Shown: one piece after another, positions 1-9,769 of the stretch
Position numbering within the stretch: position 1 is the first letter of the stretch
Layout: each line of letters starts with the position of its first letter
Assembly: GCF_041296385.1 (NCBI RefSeq)
Contig: NC_091014.1
Span: 19,195,578 to 19,259,577 of the forward strand
Origin: Aphelocoma coerulescens
Lineage: Eukaryota; Chordata; Aves; Passeriformes; Corvidae
Reading direction: 5' to 3'
Length of the DNA: 64,000 nucleotides
The notes under the pieces: generated by a model
Databases searched by the model: none
What the model saw: the letters and a program-made list of their open reading frames with translations, nothing else
What the model was told of the DNA's origin: nothing
Program-made: the position numbers and the translations under genes

Positions 1-1540
1 CCAGCATACTTATTATATTAGGTCCTTCATTACACATCAAACCATGTGTGTAATGAAGCCAGGAATACACAAAGAAGAGTTAACCCCCCTCTTGACGAAT
101 TTTAAGCAAGAATTCAGATTAACATAAATAGATATATTTCTTCATATATTTTGCTTTTTTAGTCTGTCCCTGCTTCTTCTCTACATAGAATTTTCCATCA
201 TCTAGTCTTCTTTTTATTTTCATGTCCAACATTGTTACCAAAAATTTCTTTCTAAAGATTAGAAGAAAACATTCTACTAAATTATTTCCATGGGAATACT
301 ATGCAGCCATAGAACCATATAAAACTAATATATTCCATATATATATCAGAAAAGCAGTTTTAGTCCCATCTTTCTGCCTTCTCACCTACAGAGAAAGCTA
401 GGAGTCAGTATCCTCAAACTCAGGAAAGGCAGGGACAGACAACATGAATAGGACAAAATCAGCTGGAAAACATGGAGTCAAAATTAAAACCATTTGCTGT
501 ATCTGTACCAGGTTAAAACTCAAAAGATAGAAGCATCCCTTAAGTTCATTTTTTTCCCTGCTGCAGTCGCCCCAGCTACAGACCAGGACCAACTTGTCTG
601 AGCTGATAAGATCTGACAAGATCACAGTTTGTTATGGAATAGCTTCAGGCTACCATTTTTTGTTGCTGCTGTACTTGCAAAGGATTGGAAAATGATATAA
701 TACCAATAGGAAACAAAATCCAGTTCCTTTTCTTAATGCTGCAGACCTGTAAAAATGGTTTCAATGGCAGAATTAAATTCAATTTACTATAATATTTAAA
801 TGTTAAATGCAAATACATGATATTCTAACTGTGAAGCTGTATATTTGGTATTCACTAGATTTTCTGATGGAATACAGAGGTATATCTTGAGAGAACCAAA
901 AAGAAAAGGGCTGATTTACAGCATCTGAGAATCTCAATGTCTGCCCCTTACTGTGAACTCTTCCCCCAAATGCACTCATGAATCATTCCATGATGTATAA
1001 AAAGAGTTCATAACCTGTAATTAACTGGCAACTGTGCCTTTGAAAAGAATACACTGCTTACATGCAAATAATTATTTTATTTCATTCATGACTGCCTTTT
1101 CATATGATCTTCCATCTGGAAATGAAGACTTGGATTATTTTTTTCTTATTTTAGATATGCTGTTTGGGCATACTCCTCTAGCGCCTTAACTCAAGTACCT
1201 TTTGCACATAATTTTTTTACGTAATGAATGCAATCAGAGTAATGTGTTCTCCTAGCTTTTATTTTTTAATTTCCATTTTAAGAAAATGAGCAACCAACTG
1301 ATTATTTCTACACCTTTTTTTTCCCACACAATAATAGTGGATGCTGGTAGGTCCCATATATTCTCTGCCTTTGACATTGTTTTAAAAATTATGCCAGAGC
1401 AGATAAACACTTACTGGATGATATCCTATGTATCACCAGCCATGAAAAATTATTCAGGAGTCTTCTAGCAAACCTGATGACTTCTGTTAAAACTAAAAAT
1501 TTCTGATTTAAGAACAACATGTATCCCAGATCTAGGGAAG
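1..1540. other. AT-rich sequence with no recognised feature
   Basis: No gene or repeat was recognised. All reading frames are short (75 codons or fewer) and AT-rich, and no splice-flanked frame stood out. It ends where CR1 similarity begins. Confidence 0.5.
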
Positions 1541-1770
1541 AAATCACAGCATCATCAAAAAACTTGGTTGGAAGGAACTTCTGGGGTCATAAGTACGACA
1601 ACCTGCTCAATGGAGGGCTAGTTTCAAAAATTCAGACAAATTAGGAAAATCTCTATTAAGATTCCACAACACCTCTGTTCTTGTGTTTAAACAGTCTCAT
1701 GAAAATGTTTTTTTCCTCATACACTGTTGGAATTTCTGTTACAGGTTGTGACCATTGTCTTTTGTTTGAA
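1541..1770 (-). mobile_element. Old CR1 LINE, 3' part (left piece of a split element)
   Basis: Antisense CR1 3' end. Reading the + strand, a tail-like AATCACAG start is followed by GGTTGGAAGGAACTTCTGG, then CAACCTGCTCAATG, a 'fallen-in' ATTCCACAACACCTCTG segment, and near 1752 ACCATTGTCTTTTG. This is the usual antisense CR1 order, from the 3' UTR into the end of ORF2. It is clearly degraded. At 1771 a second, less diverged CR1 3' end begins. The antisense CR1 text that should follow this piece resumes at about 2637, so this is read as the left part of one old element interrupted by the insertion at 1771-2636. No intact frame remains. Confidence 0.7.
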
Positions 1771-2636
1771 TCTAGAATGGTTTGGTTTGAAAGGGGACCT
1801 TGAAGACCATCTAGTTTGAACCCCCTTCAGGGGGGCTGTCCCTGAAAGGACACCTTCAACAAGACCAGGTTGCTCAGAGCCATGTCTAACCTGGCCTTGA
1901 ACACCTCCAGGGATGGGGCATCCACAACTACACTAGACAACCTGTTCCAGCACTCCACCACCCTCACAGTAAAGATTTTTTTTCCTAATATCTAATCTAA
2001 AACTACTCTTTTCCATTTGAACTCATTCCCTTTTCCTGTCACTACATGCTCTTGTAAATAGTCTTGCCTCATCTTACCTGCAAGTTCCCTTGCAATGCTG
2101 GAAGGCTGCAATTAGGTCACCCTGAAGATTTCTGTTTTCCAGACTGAACAAACCCAATTCTCTCAGCCTTTCCTTATGGGAGAGGTGCTCCATCCCTTTG
2201 GTCAACTTGGTGACTTCCTCTGGACTCGGTCCAACAGGTTGATGTCCTTTCTATGCTGGGGACCCCAGAGCTGGATGCAGCACTGCAGGTGGGGTATCAT
2301 CAGAGCGAGCAGAGGGGCAGAATCCCCTCCCTCACCCTGCTGCCCATGCTGCTTTGGATGCAGCCCAGGACATGTTTGGCTTTCTGAGTTTCAAGTGCAC
2401 ATTGCTGGTCATGTCCAGTCTCTCATCCACCAGCACCCCAAGTCCTCCTCAGATTTTAAATCTGTTCATCCTCCTGCCTGTATTGATGCAGGGGGTTACC
2501 CTAACCTGGGTGCAGGATCTCATACTTGGTCATGTTAAACCATATGAAATTCCTATGTATCCACTTCTTTAGCCTGTCTTGGTCCCTCTGGATGGCACCC
2601 TATTCTTTAGGATGTGTCAACAGCACCACACAGCTT
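1771..2636 (-). mobile_element. Younger CR1 LINE, 5'-truncated, nested in an older CR1
   Basis: The 3' end is at left (AGAATGGTTTGGTTTGAAAG, then GGGGACCTTGAAGACCATCT). It is followed by the standard antisense CR1 landmarks: GGCCTTGAACACCTCCAGGG, GCATCCACAACTACACTAG, CCTCACAGTAAAG, CTCTCAGCCTTTCC, GGACCCCAGAGCTGGATGCA, and GATGGCACCC near 2594. It stops at CACCACACAGCTTG, inside the region coding the end of the reverse transcriptase domain, so only about 0.87 kb of a roughly 4-kb element is present. This is typical 5' truncation during target-primed integration. Open frames here (for example 2176-2538) read the antisense strand of the LINE and are not genes. The shorter distance to the recalled consensus and its position inside an older CR1 make it the later insertion. 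Confidence 0.93.
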
Positions 2637-3245
2637 GTTTTTGTGTACTTTCAAGAATAGTCTGTCAATGTCCAATTTTTAATCTCCCACCAATTAGACT
2701 CTCGGATACATTTCTTCTTGAGCTAAACAAACCATATTCCTCAACTAGACCTTGTATATCTTCTGTTCCATTCCCCAGACATCTTGGTGGCACTTTGACA
2801 GTCATCTCTATTTGCTGATATTTCTGTTTCAAAAGTGGACCCTTCTTGATGCAGGGTCATAGAGAGGACTAATAGCTTCCCTCAACCTGCTAGCAATACT
2901 TTTGATGCTGTAGCTGGTTAGAATTCACCATCCCAAAGGAACATAATGCTGATCCATGTTCAATTTCTTGCTTACACAACACCCAGATTCTGTATCTACA
3001 GAGATGTTGCTCAGCCTGGACAATTTCATGAGTCATTCTCCTCCAAGTGCAGGACATTTCTGAACTCCCCAAGAAATTCTGAATGGGTCAATTCCTCTTT
3101 CATGTTAACATCTCTCTGGAAGGCAGCAATTTGGTGTCACCCACAGACTTGTTAAGGGTGCATTCTTTCCCAAGGTCCAGAGCATAGAAGAAAATATTAA
3201 ACAATGTTCATGTCAGCATTTATCCCTGAGGAGAATCATTTTGGT
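2637..3245 (-). mobile_element. Old CR1 LINE, ORF2 part (right piece of the split element)
   Basis: Degraded antisense CR1 in another register from the nested copy. AGAATAGTCTGTC and TTTTTAATCTCCCACC are followed by GAGCTAAACAAACCATATTCC, CCCTCAACCTGCTAGCAATA (near 2879), TGATCCATGTTCAATTTC, GTGCAGGACATTTCTGAACT, ATCTCTCTGGAAGGCAGCAA, TTGGTGTCACCCACAGACTT, and ATCCCTGAGGAGAATC at the right end. It starts at the consensus position where the 1541-1770 piece stops, which supports a single element of about 840 bases before interruption. Many indels and stops are present and it has no coding capacity. Confidence 0.75.
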
Positions 3246-3297
3246 CAAAACTCATAGCTTTGATCAAAATATGAAGGCACATTGCTGCCCAGCTAAT

Positions 3298-3362
3298 ATA
3301 GAATCATAGAATCATGGAATTTGCTGAGTTGAACGGGACCCTCTGCAAATCATCCCAGGAGT
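3298..3362 (-). mobile_element. CR1 3' tail fragment
   Basis: The tail repeat GAATCATAGAATCATGGAAT is followed by TTGCTGAGTTGAACGGGACC and CAAATCATCCCAGG. These match the antisense 3' end of a different CR1 subfamily, the one reading 'TTTGCTGAGTTGGAAGGGACC'. It is only about 65 bases long, a heavily 5'-truncated insertion. Confidence 0.75.
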
Positions 3363-4247
3363 TTTTGAGAAAGGTTAGGAATTTTTGGTGTACCATATCT
3401 GTGGACTATGAACAGATCTAAAAACAGTATAGTAATATAGATAATTAAAAACAAGCTGTTGATGCTTATTTTCACCAGAGACAGGTGACTAGGAATTCTA
3501 TTTGCTTAATGATATGAAACATTAATTTAGGAAGAGTAATGTTCAGGAATACTTTATTTTGTGGTAGCCTATTCAAAGTATTTTTGTCACATTCCCAAGG
3601 AGTATGCTGGGACCTGGGTATCACGCATACCTAAAGTACTAAAGAAGACTTACTTAATAAACACTAATCTCTAATATTTTTCCTGTTAACACTGCCAAGT
3701 TACTCACACAGCCCAAAATAGATGTCTTTTGGATTTTACCAACCTGATTTTTTTTCCCTGGCATGGTGAACAATGCAAAGTTTCACTGGTATTACAGAAT
3801 GTAAGTTGCACATATTTCATTATCTAACATGATATGTCTTCGTGACTGGCCATGGCTTGCCAAAAAGGGAGCACTAATTGAAAAGTGGTTTGCTCACACA
3901 GTGCCAAAAATGTAATTCATAAAGATAACATTTGAGTCAAAACAGACAGAAGAACGCCTCTGTCTTTCACTGAGCTGCCTCAAGACCAGAGCTAACTCAA
4001 TACTGATATGTCTATAAAAAGATCCCTTTTTGTTATACTTCCTGAACAGAAAGCATGCATACTACAGTGAAAAAAGGCATGTCTGTGTGTATGCCTCTGC
4101 ATATGTGTACACATATACGATTGATTTCTTAAGGTCTTAGCTTCAAATTTAGTAGAGAATGCTCTAGCAAGCCTTAACATTTCACAACTCTGTGTTGTTA
4201 AATCTTCCAGGATCTACTCCTTTGTTTATAAATTCTCTTAAATATAG

Positions 4248-4251
<4 letters not shown>
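3363..4251. other. Unique sequence, nothing recognised
   Basis: AT-rich DNA between the CR1 cluster and the TA array. No convincing frame, RNA gene or repeat was seen. Confidence 0.45.

Positions 4252-4303
<52 letters not shown>
4252..4303. repeat. (TA)26 microsatellite
   Basis: An uninterrupted run of 26 TA dinucleotides, followed by CACCCC. A 65-codon frame crossing it (a YIYIYI run) is a by-product of the repeat. Confidence 0.98.
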
Positions 4304-4306
<3 letters not shown>

Positions 4307-5045
4307 CCCACTTGCTTCCATTTTGGCAACAAATGACAAGTTTAATCTGGAAATGTAATGAGCTATTTATAGCTTTCAAAGCAAAATAGCAATCACAGAT
4401 TTCTTAGGGAGAAATTTACATCCAAGATTCTCCAGAAAAAGTGAGCAAGAAAGATTTTGGCCAAGATTATATAAAAATATGATATTAGTAGGATATCAGT
4501 TCCAATTTAATTAATATTACAAAATATGTAAAGTAAAAGGAAGTAATCTGTAATGAAAATACTAGCAATACCTTTCTTTATGGCCAGAAAAATAAGACAT
4601 TTACATTCTTAGTAACTATAAATTGTACCTGTTACTTCAGAGACTCTAAGTCAGTTGCTGCCATTCAAGAAGAAGTTACTTGAGACTCTTTGGATGGCTC
4701 TATGGAACATCAGTTGGGTTTAAACAGGTGTCAAAAAAAGGTAAAGAACACAAGAGTGAGTAAAAAAGTAGAGAGCAAAATGCAATATGTTAATATGCTC
4801 CTGCTTAAACCCATGGTGAATTGACATCTTGACTGCTATGTGAAATTCAGGTTTCCTTTTGTTCCACATCTTCTCAATAAATAAGCATTGAAGAGAAGCA
4901 GCTTTCCAAAATGAAACCTTTAAAAATGGTACCATGAGATAATATAGAGTCCAAATGTTTATGAGTTCTAAAAATAAAGCTGACAAATTATTAGAAAACA
5001 TGAAAAACAAGTAAACAAGGATTATTAAAGGTAAAAATGTCTTAA
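4304..5045. other. Unique sequence, nothing recognised
   Basis: AT-rich. A 128-codon minus-strand frame (4720-5106) begins in the CR1 at 5046 and runs out into this sequence. It shows no recognisable domain and is taken as chance. Confidence 0.45.
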
Positions 5046-5708
5046 TCACAGAATTGCAGAATGGGAAAAGACCACAGTGACTCATCTGGTCAACTTCACT
5101 GCCCATTCAGGGTCCTCCTAGAGCACATAGCACAGGATTGTGTCCAGACAGGAATACCTCCAGGGATGGAGACTCCACACCCTCTCTGGGAACCTGTTCC
5201 ATGGTTACGCACAACATAAAGTTCCTCCTCATGTTCAGGTGGAACTCCCTGTGCCTCAGTTTCTGCCCATTGCCTCTTGTCCTATTGCTTGGCACCACTG
5301 AGCAGAGCCTGGTCCATCCTCCTGACATCCTCCCTTCAGATACTGATGGACATTGATGAGATCCCCTCTCTGTCTTCTCAAGGCAGACAGGCCCAATTGC
5401 TTCAGCCTTTCCTCATAAGAGAGATATTCCAGCCCTTTAGTCATCAACCTGCTCCAGGAGCTCCATATCTCTGTTGTCCTGAGGAGCCCAGAACTCGACA
5501 CAGCACTCCAGATGTGCCTCACCAGGACAGTGTAGGGGGGGCAGGATCATTTTTTTGACCTGCTGGTAGTGCTCTTCCTAATGCAGCCTAGGATATCATT
5601 GAATTTTTTGGCCACAAGGACACACTGCTGGCTCATGGACAGCTTGTTGTTCACCAGGACTCCCAGGTTCTTCTCTGCAGAGCTGCTTTCCATGATGTCA
5701 TCCCCTAG
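5046..5708 (-). mobile_element. CR1 LINE, 5'-truncated, about 660 bp
   Basis: Antisense CR1 with its 3' end at left (TCACAGAATTGCAGAATGGG). Landmarks in order are CCTCCAGGGATGGAGACTCC, ACACCCTCTCTGGGAACCTG, AGTTCCTCCTCATGTTCAGG, TGCCTCTTGTCCTATTGCTT, GCTTCAGCCTTTCCTCATAA, GAACTCGACACAGCACTCCA, GCTGGCTCATGGACAGCTTG and CAGGACTCCCAGGTTCTTCT. It stops at about 5708 before an A-run. Read on the minus strand it encodes the C-terminal part of the ORF2 reverse transcriptase, including the recognisable 'KNLGVLVNNKLSMSQQCVLVAK' type stretch, but frameshifts split it over several frames. It belongs to a different CR1 subfamily from the copy at 1771. Confidence 0.93.
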
Positions 5709-7264
5709 AAAAAAAAAATACACCTCCCCCACCCCGATTCAGATTGGAAGCATTTTGAGGGTATGTCTGGGAAAGTAACACTGTAAAGATCCCCATTTCT
5801 CTAAATCTTGGCCATTGTCAGAGACAGGCTACAGACCAGGACAGTAAGTTTAGGTATTTATTGGCTTTCCTATGCTCTTAAGTAAGGAGGATAGGGAATA
5901 AATCAAAGTAGATCTGGGATGTAGTCCTTTGCACATCCATATGCAGAAATATATACAGCCAAATTTGCCTGGGTGTCAACATTAGGAATCACAGTATTAA
6001 AAAGCCACTGAAGTATGGATATGAAAAGTATGAAGTGAGGTCAGCTTTTAAAAATGTGAAGACAAATTCAGTGAAACAATGAAGTGCTCAGATTACAAGA
6101 GGCAGCCCCTCCACAGGGGGAAATACCTGCACAAATAATCTTTTAATGTGAATGCATTTAAAATCTGGCATTAAACTGTTACCAATAGAAAAGATATGAA
6201 ATTATCATGTTTTGCTTCCCACAAATCCCTAAGAATTTGCTACTACCTTGGAGTGAGGGTGCAATATAGAAACACTCCTGGCTCACTGTTGGGTTCTACA
6301 TCACAGAAGTCTGGCTGTGGAAATCTAAAGCACTCTTCGCTCCAGTTTTAAGATGTCACACAATCCTCCCAGTTATGGTAGAAATGTAATAGTGTTGGTG
6401 GTACATTTCCTCCCAGATAATTTGTATCTATTGGAAAAGTAACATATATCTAATCAGAAATGCAGTGGGGAATGGAAGGGAAACAGGCATTAATCTATTC
6501 ACTGTTCATTGACTCTGAATGAAATTCAGGCGTGTGGCCTCATTTGTGAAAGACAGAGGAAAAAGCCTTGAAAATCTTATTTTAAAAACTATTTTACTTG
6601 CTTAAGAAGGCTAATTGTGTATTCAAAACCCTAGGTTTTATTTTTCTTTAATACAAAGCAAAAATAGTGTTTTGGTTTAATCACATAACTAATAAACACA
6701 GTTTTATTACAGTCTACTGAAAAAACATAGAAGTTGCTATATTTTTACCACACTTGCATGCAATGAACACAGTGACATATGGACTGGGATGTTTTCCTCT
6801 TGAACTACAGCCAGTTTAATTAGAAAAAAAAAAAAAGGTAAAATATTGGCAAATTAAAAGAAAAGGGGAAAAAAAGGAAAAAAGAGAGAGAAATACACAC
6901 TTGCAGAAGTTTAAGGAAATGCTTTGACTCCATTCTTGCAAGTCACCCATTTAGAAGCTAACAGAGCATTCATATCTTGTGCATTTAGCCCATGCTGTCT
7001 CCCATTGAAATGGAGAAGCAGGGGGCTGAGCAATTCCCACCGAAATCAACCACAGCTGACTTCAAGCTGTGTTTTCCTACTATCAAGACTTGCTTTGCAG
7101 ATAAGGTGGAGAAAATACTGGTAATCTCTGTAACCTCACCCTTCATGCAAATTCTACAAGACTTGCTGAAACATACTGCTTGATTAATGCAGAACTGAAT
7201 AACCTTTCTGAAACATACACATTTAAACAAAAAGAAAAAAGAATCAGAGGGGTGATGGTATGCA
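5709..7264. other. Unique sequence with an A-rich stretch
   Basis: No gene was recognised. A purine-rich, low-complexity tract lies at about 6822-6897 (A-runs with GGGG and AGAGAG interruptions). Frames at 6924-7230 overlap one another on both strands and look like chance. Confidence 0.45.
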
Positions 7265-7375
7265 TCAGGACTTCAACCTGGATTTAAAATCTTTGCTAAG
7301 GATTTTCTGTGTGACCTTAGGGCTTGCAGTAATTGCCCATATGCCTGCTATTATCCTGCAGTAAAGTGGAGAATT
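7265..7375 (+). repeat. Possible MIR-type SINE trace
   Basis: Around 7309-7375 the order TCTGTGTGACCTTAGGGCTT, then GCAGTAATTGCCCATATGCC, then CTGCAGTAAAGTGGAGAAT resembles the MIR core 'CTGTGTGACCTTGGGCAAGT ... CTGTAAAATGGGGATAAT'. The preceding TTCAACCTGGATTT could be the segment upstream of the core. It is highly diverged and could be coincidence. Confidence 0.4.
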
Positions 7376-8696
7376 TTCTCTCCCCAAGTATATCAGATTA
7401 GCTCATACTTTCCATGCATCATCTGACTTAACATAAATCGACAATATGTCTTATCCTGTTTATAAATCTATACTCCAATATGTCACCCTAGCTTCTCCAA
7501 AACCCTGTTGAGCTGCCTATTAACTCCACAGGATTCTACATTTCCACCAGCTGATGTGTGAAGAGCTGCAAAGGCTTGTGGCTACCAAGACATGGGAAGT
7601 GCTAATTTACACTTACTGAACTTCCAGCAAGGGTTTCAGGAAATGTGTTCTTTGCAAAAAATATTTAGGTCTGTAAGTGATCTGAGAGCATACACTACTA
7701 AATCAAACAGTACCAAATCAAATGCTGCATATTAGACAATCACAGACAAACCTTTTTGAGACTGACTGGTGTTAGTGTCCCTTTATTTCTAGCTGCTAGA
7801 GGAAGAAAATACATTCAGAAAATGTAGTAGGGATTGTTATCTAAACAGGATTCTGTCTGGTTTGTAGCAAATAAGCAGATTTTTACTAGACACCAGGGTA
7901 ATTCATAGTCTGTGATGAGGCTTGTTATATTGTCTTGTCTTCATCTTGCATACAATCTAATTAGATGACAAGGATACTTTATTCTCTATAGGATACAGTC
8001 AGTGGGAACCCTGAGTCTGCAACGCACTTGTTTGACTTGCTTCACTGTTCCAAGGCTAACAATATTTTTTCATCCCACAGCACTGCTTCTGCAGTGGATC
8101 ATGTTACACAGCACCAGAGGTAGCACCAGGACCCACTCTCCAGGTGAGGACAAAAGGCAGAGATGAATGAGACAGTGGATCTTAGAGAAACATGGGATAG
8201 AACTTTAGGGAAATCTGATTTTGATGAGAAGTAATTGGAGATGAAGATAATGAGCTGGTTTGGGAGGACTGAATACTCAAGAGAAAATGCAAAGCAATAA
8301 TAGTACTGTACTTGAAACTGCAGATCATAATGGCCTAGTCACACATTGAAATGTTGCATTCTTACCTATAAACTGAGAGTAGGAATATATGATTTGCTTA
8401 TATTGAACAAGACAGGGTGATATAGTTTAATTTCCATTCATAACTTGGGAGAAGCAAAGAGGCTTTCATCCCCCAGTGACACAAGTATGGGAAAACTGGA
8501 TGTCAAAATTTCTGTGTGTTTTTAACCCCATGGTAATAATTGACCATATCTGAAAACAAAACCCTCAAAGCCAAAATTCTGATTGAAATATTTTTGTACC
8601 TAACTGACTTTGGATACCTTCAGCTTTTTCTTTTTCTCCTCATTTTCTTCTGATTAATTAATATGGCTCCCTATTCTGCTCACTGAATCTTATTTT
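7376..8696. other. Unique sequence, nothing recognised
   Basis: No repeat family or convincing frame was recognised up to the start of the CR1 at about 8697. Confidence 0.45.
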
Positions 8697-9166
8697 TAGT
8701 GACAAGACCTGGGGAAAACACTGAGGTACTTAATACCTTCTTTGCCTCAGATTTTAATAGTAAGACCAGTTCTTCTGTAAGTACCCAGCCCCCTGAGCTA
8801 ACGACAGGGACAAGGAGGAGAATGAAGCCCCCATAGGGGGAATGGTCAGTGATCTGCTACACCACTTAGACGCACACAAGTCTATGGGGCTGGATGGGAT
8901 CCTCCCAAGGATACTGAGGGAGCTGCTGAAACTGCCCACCGAGCCCCTTTCCATAATTTATTATGGATGGTAGGAAAAGTTTCTTCACAGAAGTAGCATT
9001 GATACAGGATGCTCAAGTAAATGGTTGAGTCACCATTTCTGGAGGTATTTAAAAGACATATAAATACGACAGTTAGGGATGTGGTTTAGTGGTTGACTTG
9101 GTTAACTTGGTTAACTCAATGATCTTATAGGTTTACTCCACACTAAATAATTCTCAGATTCTATAA
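8697..9166 (+). mobile_element. CR1 LINE, sense, with large internal deletion
   Basis: Two distant parts of a sense CR1 are joined. 8697-8956 comes from ORF2 upstream of or entering the reverse transcriptase: translated, it gives motifs like EVLNTFFASDFNSKT, SDLLHHLDAHKSMG and PRILRELLK (the family has GPDGIHPRVLRELA). 8962-9166 is the 3' end, with TTTCTTCACAGAAGTAGCAT, GGTTGAGTCACCATTTCTGG, AGGTATTTAAAAGACATATA, TCAATGATCTTATAGG and a final GATTCTAT. At least a kilobase normally separates these parts, so the copy lost its middle (during or after insertion) near 8957-8961. Not coding. Confidence 0.9.
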
Positions 9167-9184
9167 ATATCACTCTTCAAGGTG

Positions 9185-9769
9185 GGTTGTGGTTTAACCC
9201 CAGCCAGCAAACAAGTACCATGCAGACATTCACTCCCCCACCAGTAGAATCAGGGAGAAAATTGGAAGCATAAAAGCTAGAAAATGTGTGTGTTGAGATA
9301 AAGACAATTTCTTAGGGAAAGCAAAATCCACACTCTCAAACAAAGCAAAAGAAAGTTCATTCACTGCTTCCCATGAGCAGGCAGGTGTTCAGCCATCACC
9401 AGAAAAGCAGGGCCCCATCACACACTACAGTTACTCAGGAACACAAGCACCATCACACCATCACAACGTTTCCCCCTTTCTCCTCCTTTTTCCAACTTTA
9501 TATAATGAGCATGATGTCATACAGTCTGGAATATCCCTTTGGTCGGTTGGGGTCACCTCTCTCAGCTGTGTCTCCTCCCTTGCACCTCCACAGTCCTCAC
9601 CAGTGTAGGAGCACGAAAAACAGAGTAAGCTTGGCTCTGAGTAAGCCCTGCTCAGCAATACCAAAAACATGTCTATATTATCAAAACCATGTTCTGCATA
9701 AATCCAAAATCTAGTCCCATACTAGCCACTGCAAAAAAATTTAACTCTACCCCAGCCAAAACCAGCACA
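9185..9769 (-). mobile_element. ERVL-type solo LTR, antisense, nearly complete
   Basis: Matches a common bird ERVL LTR read backwards. On the + strand it opens GTGGTTTAACCCCAGCCAGC and closes CTCTACCCCAGCCAAAACCA followed by GCACA, so the minus strand begins TGTGCTGGTTTTGGCTGGGG. Internal promoter features on the minus strand are a TATATAAAG box (complement of 9496-9504), a CRE/AP-1-like site (ATGACATCAT, complement of 9511-9520) 6 bases upstream, and the AGCATGA/GTCTTC-type U3-R order. The leftmost base of the terminal TG appears mutated. No clear 5-bp target duplication survives (AGGTG against AATTG). No internal retroviral genes flank it, so it is a solo LTR. The frames at 9373-9714 and 9461-9670 are not genes. 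A second copy of the family, in the opposite orientation, lies at 53,761-54,035 and 55,478-55,826. Confidence 0.88.
9496..9504 (-). promoter_or_regulatory. LTR TATA box
   Basis: The minus strand reads TATATAAAG inside the antisense ERVL LTR, with a CRE/AP-1-like motif just upstream. This is the expected core promoter of this LTR family. Present activity is unknown. Confidence 0.6.

Noticed and set aside
2176..2572. 120- and 72-codon plus-strand frames
   Set aside because: They read the antisense strand of the CR1 at 1771-2636; no host protein is involved.
4720..5106. 128-codon minus-strand frame, hydrophobic with possible membrane segments
   Set aside because: It starts inside the CR1 tail, continues into AT-rich DNA where TTT/ATT codons give hydrophobic residues by composition, and has no domain or splice support.
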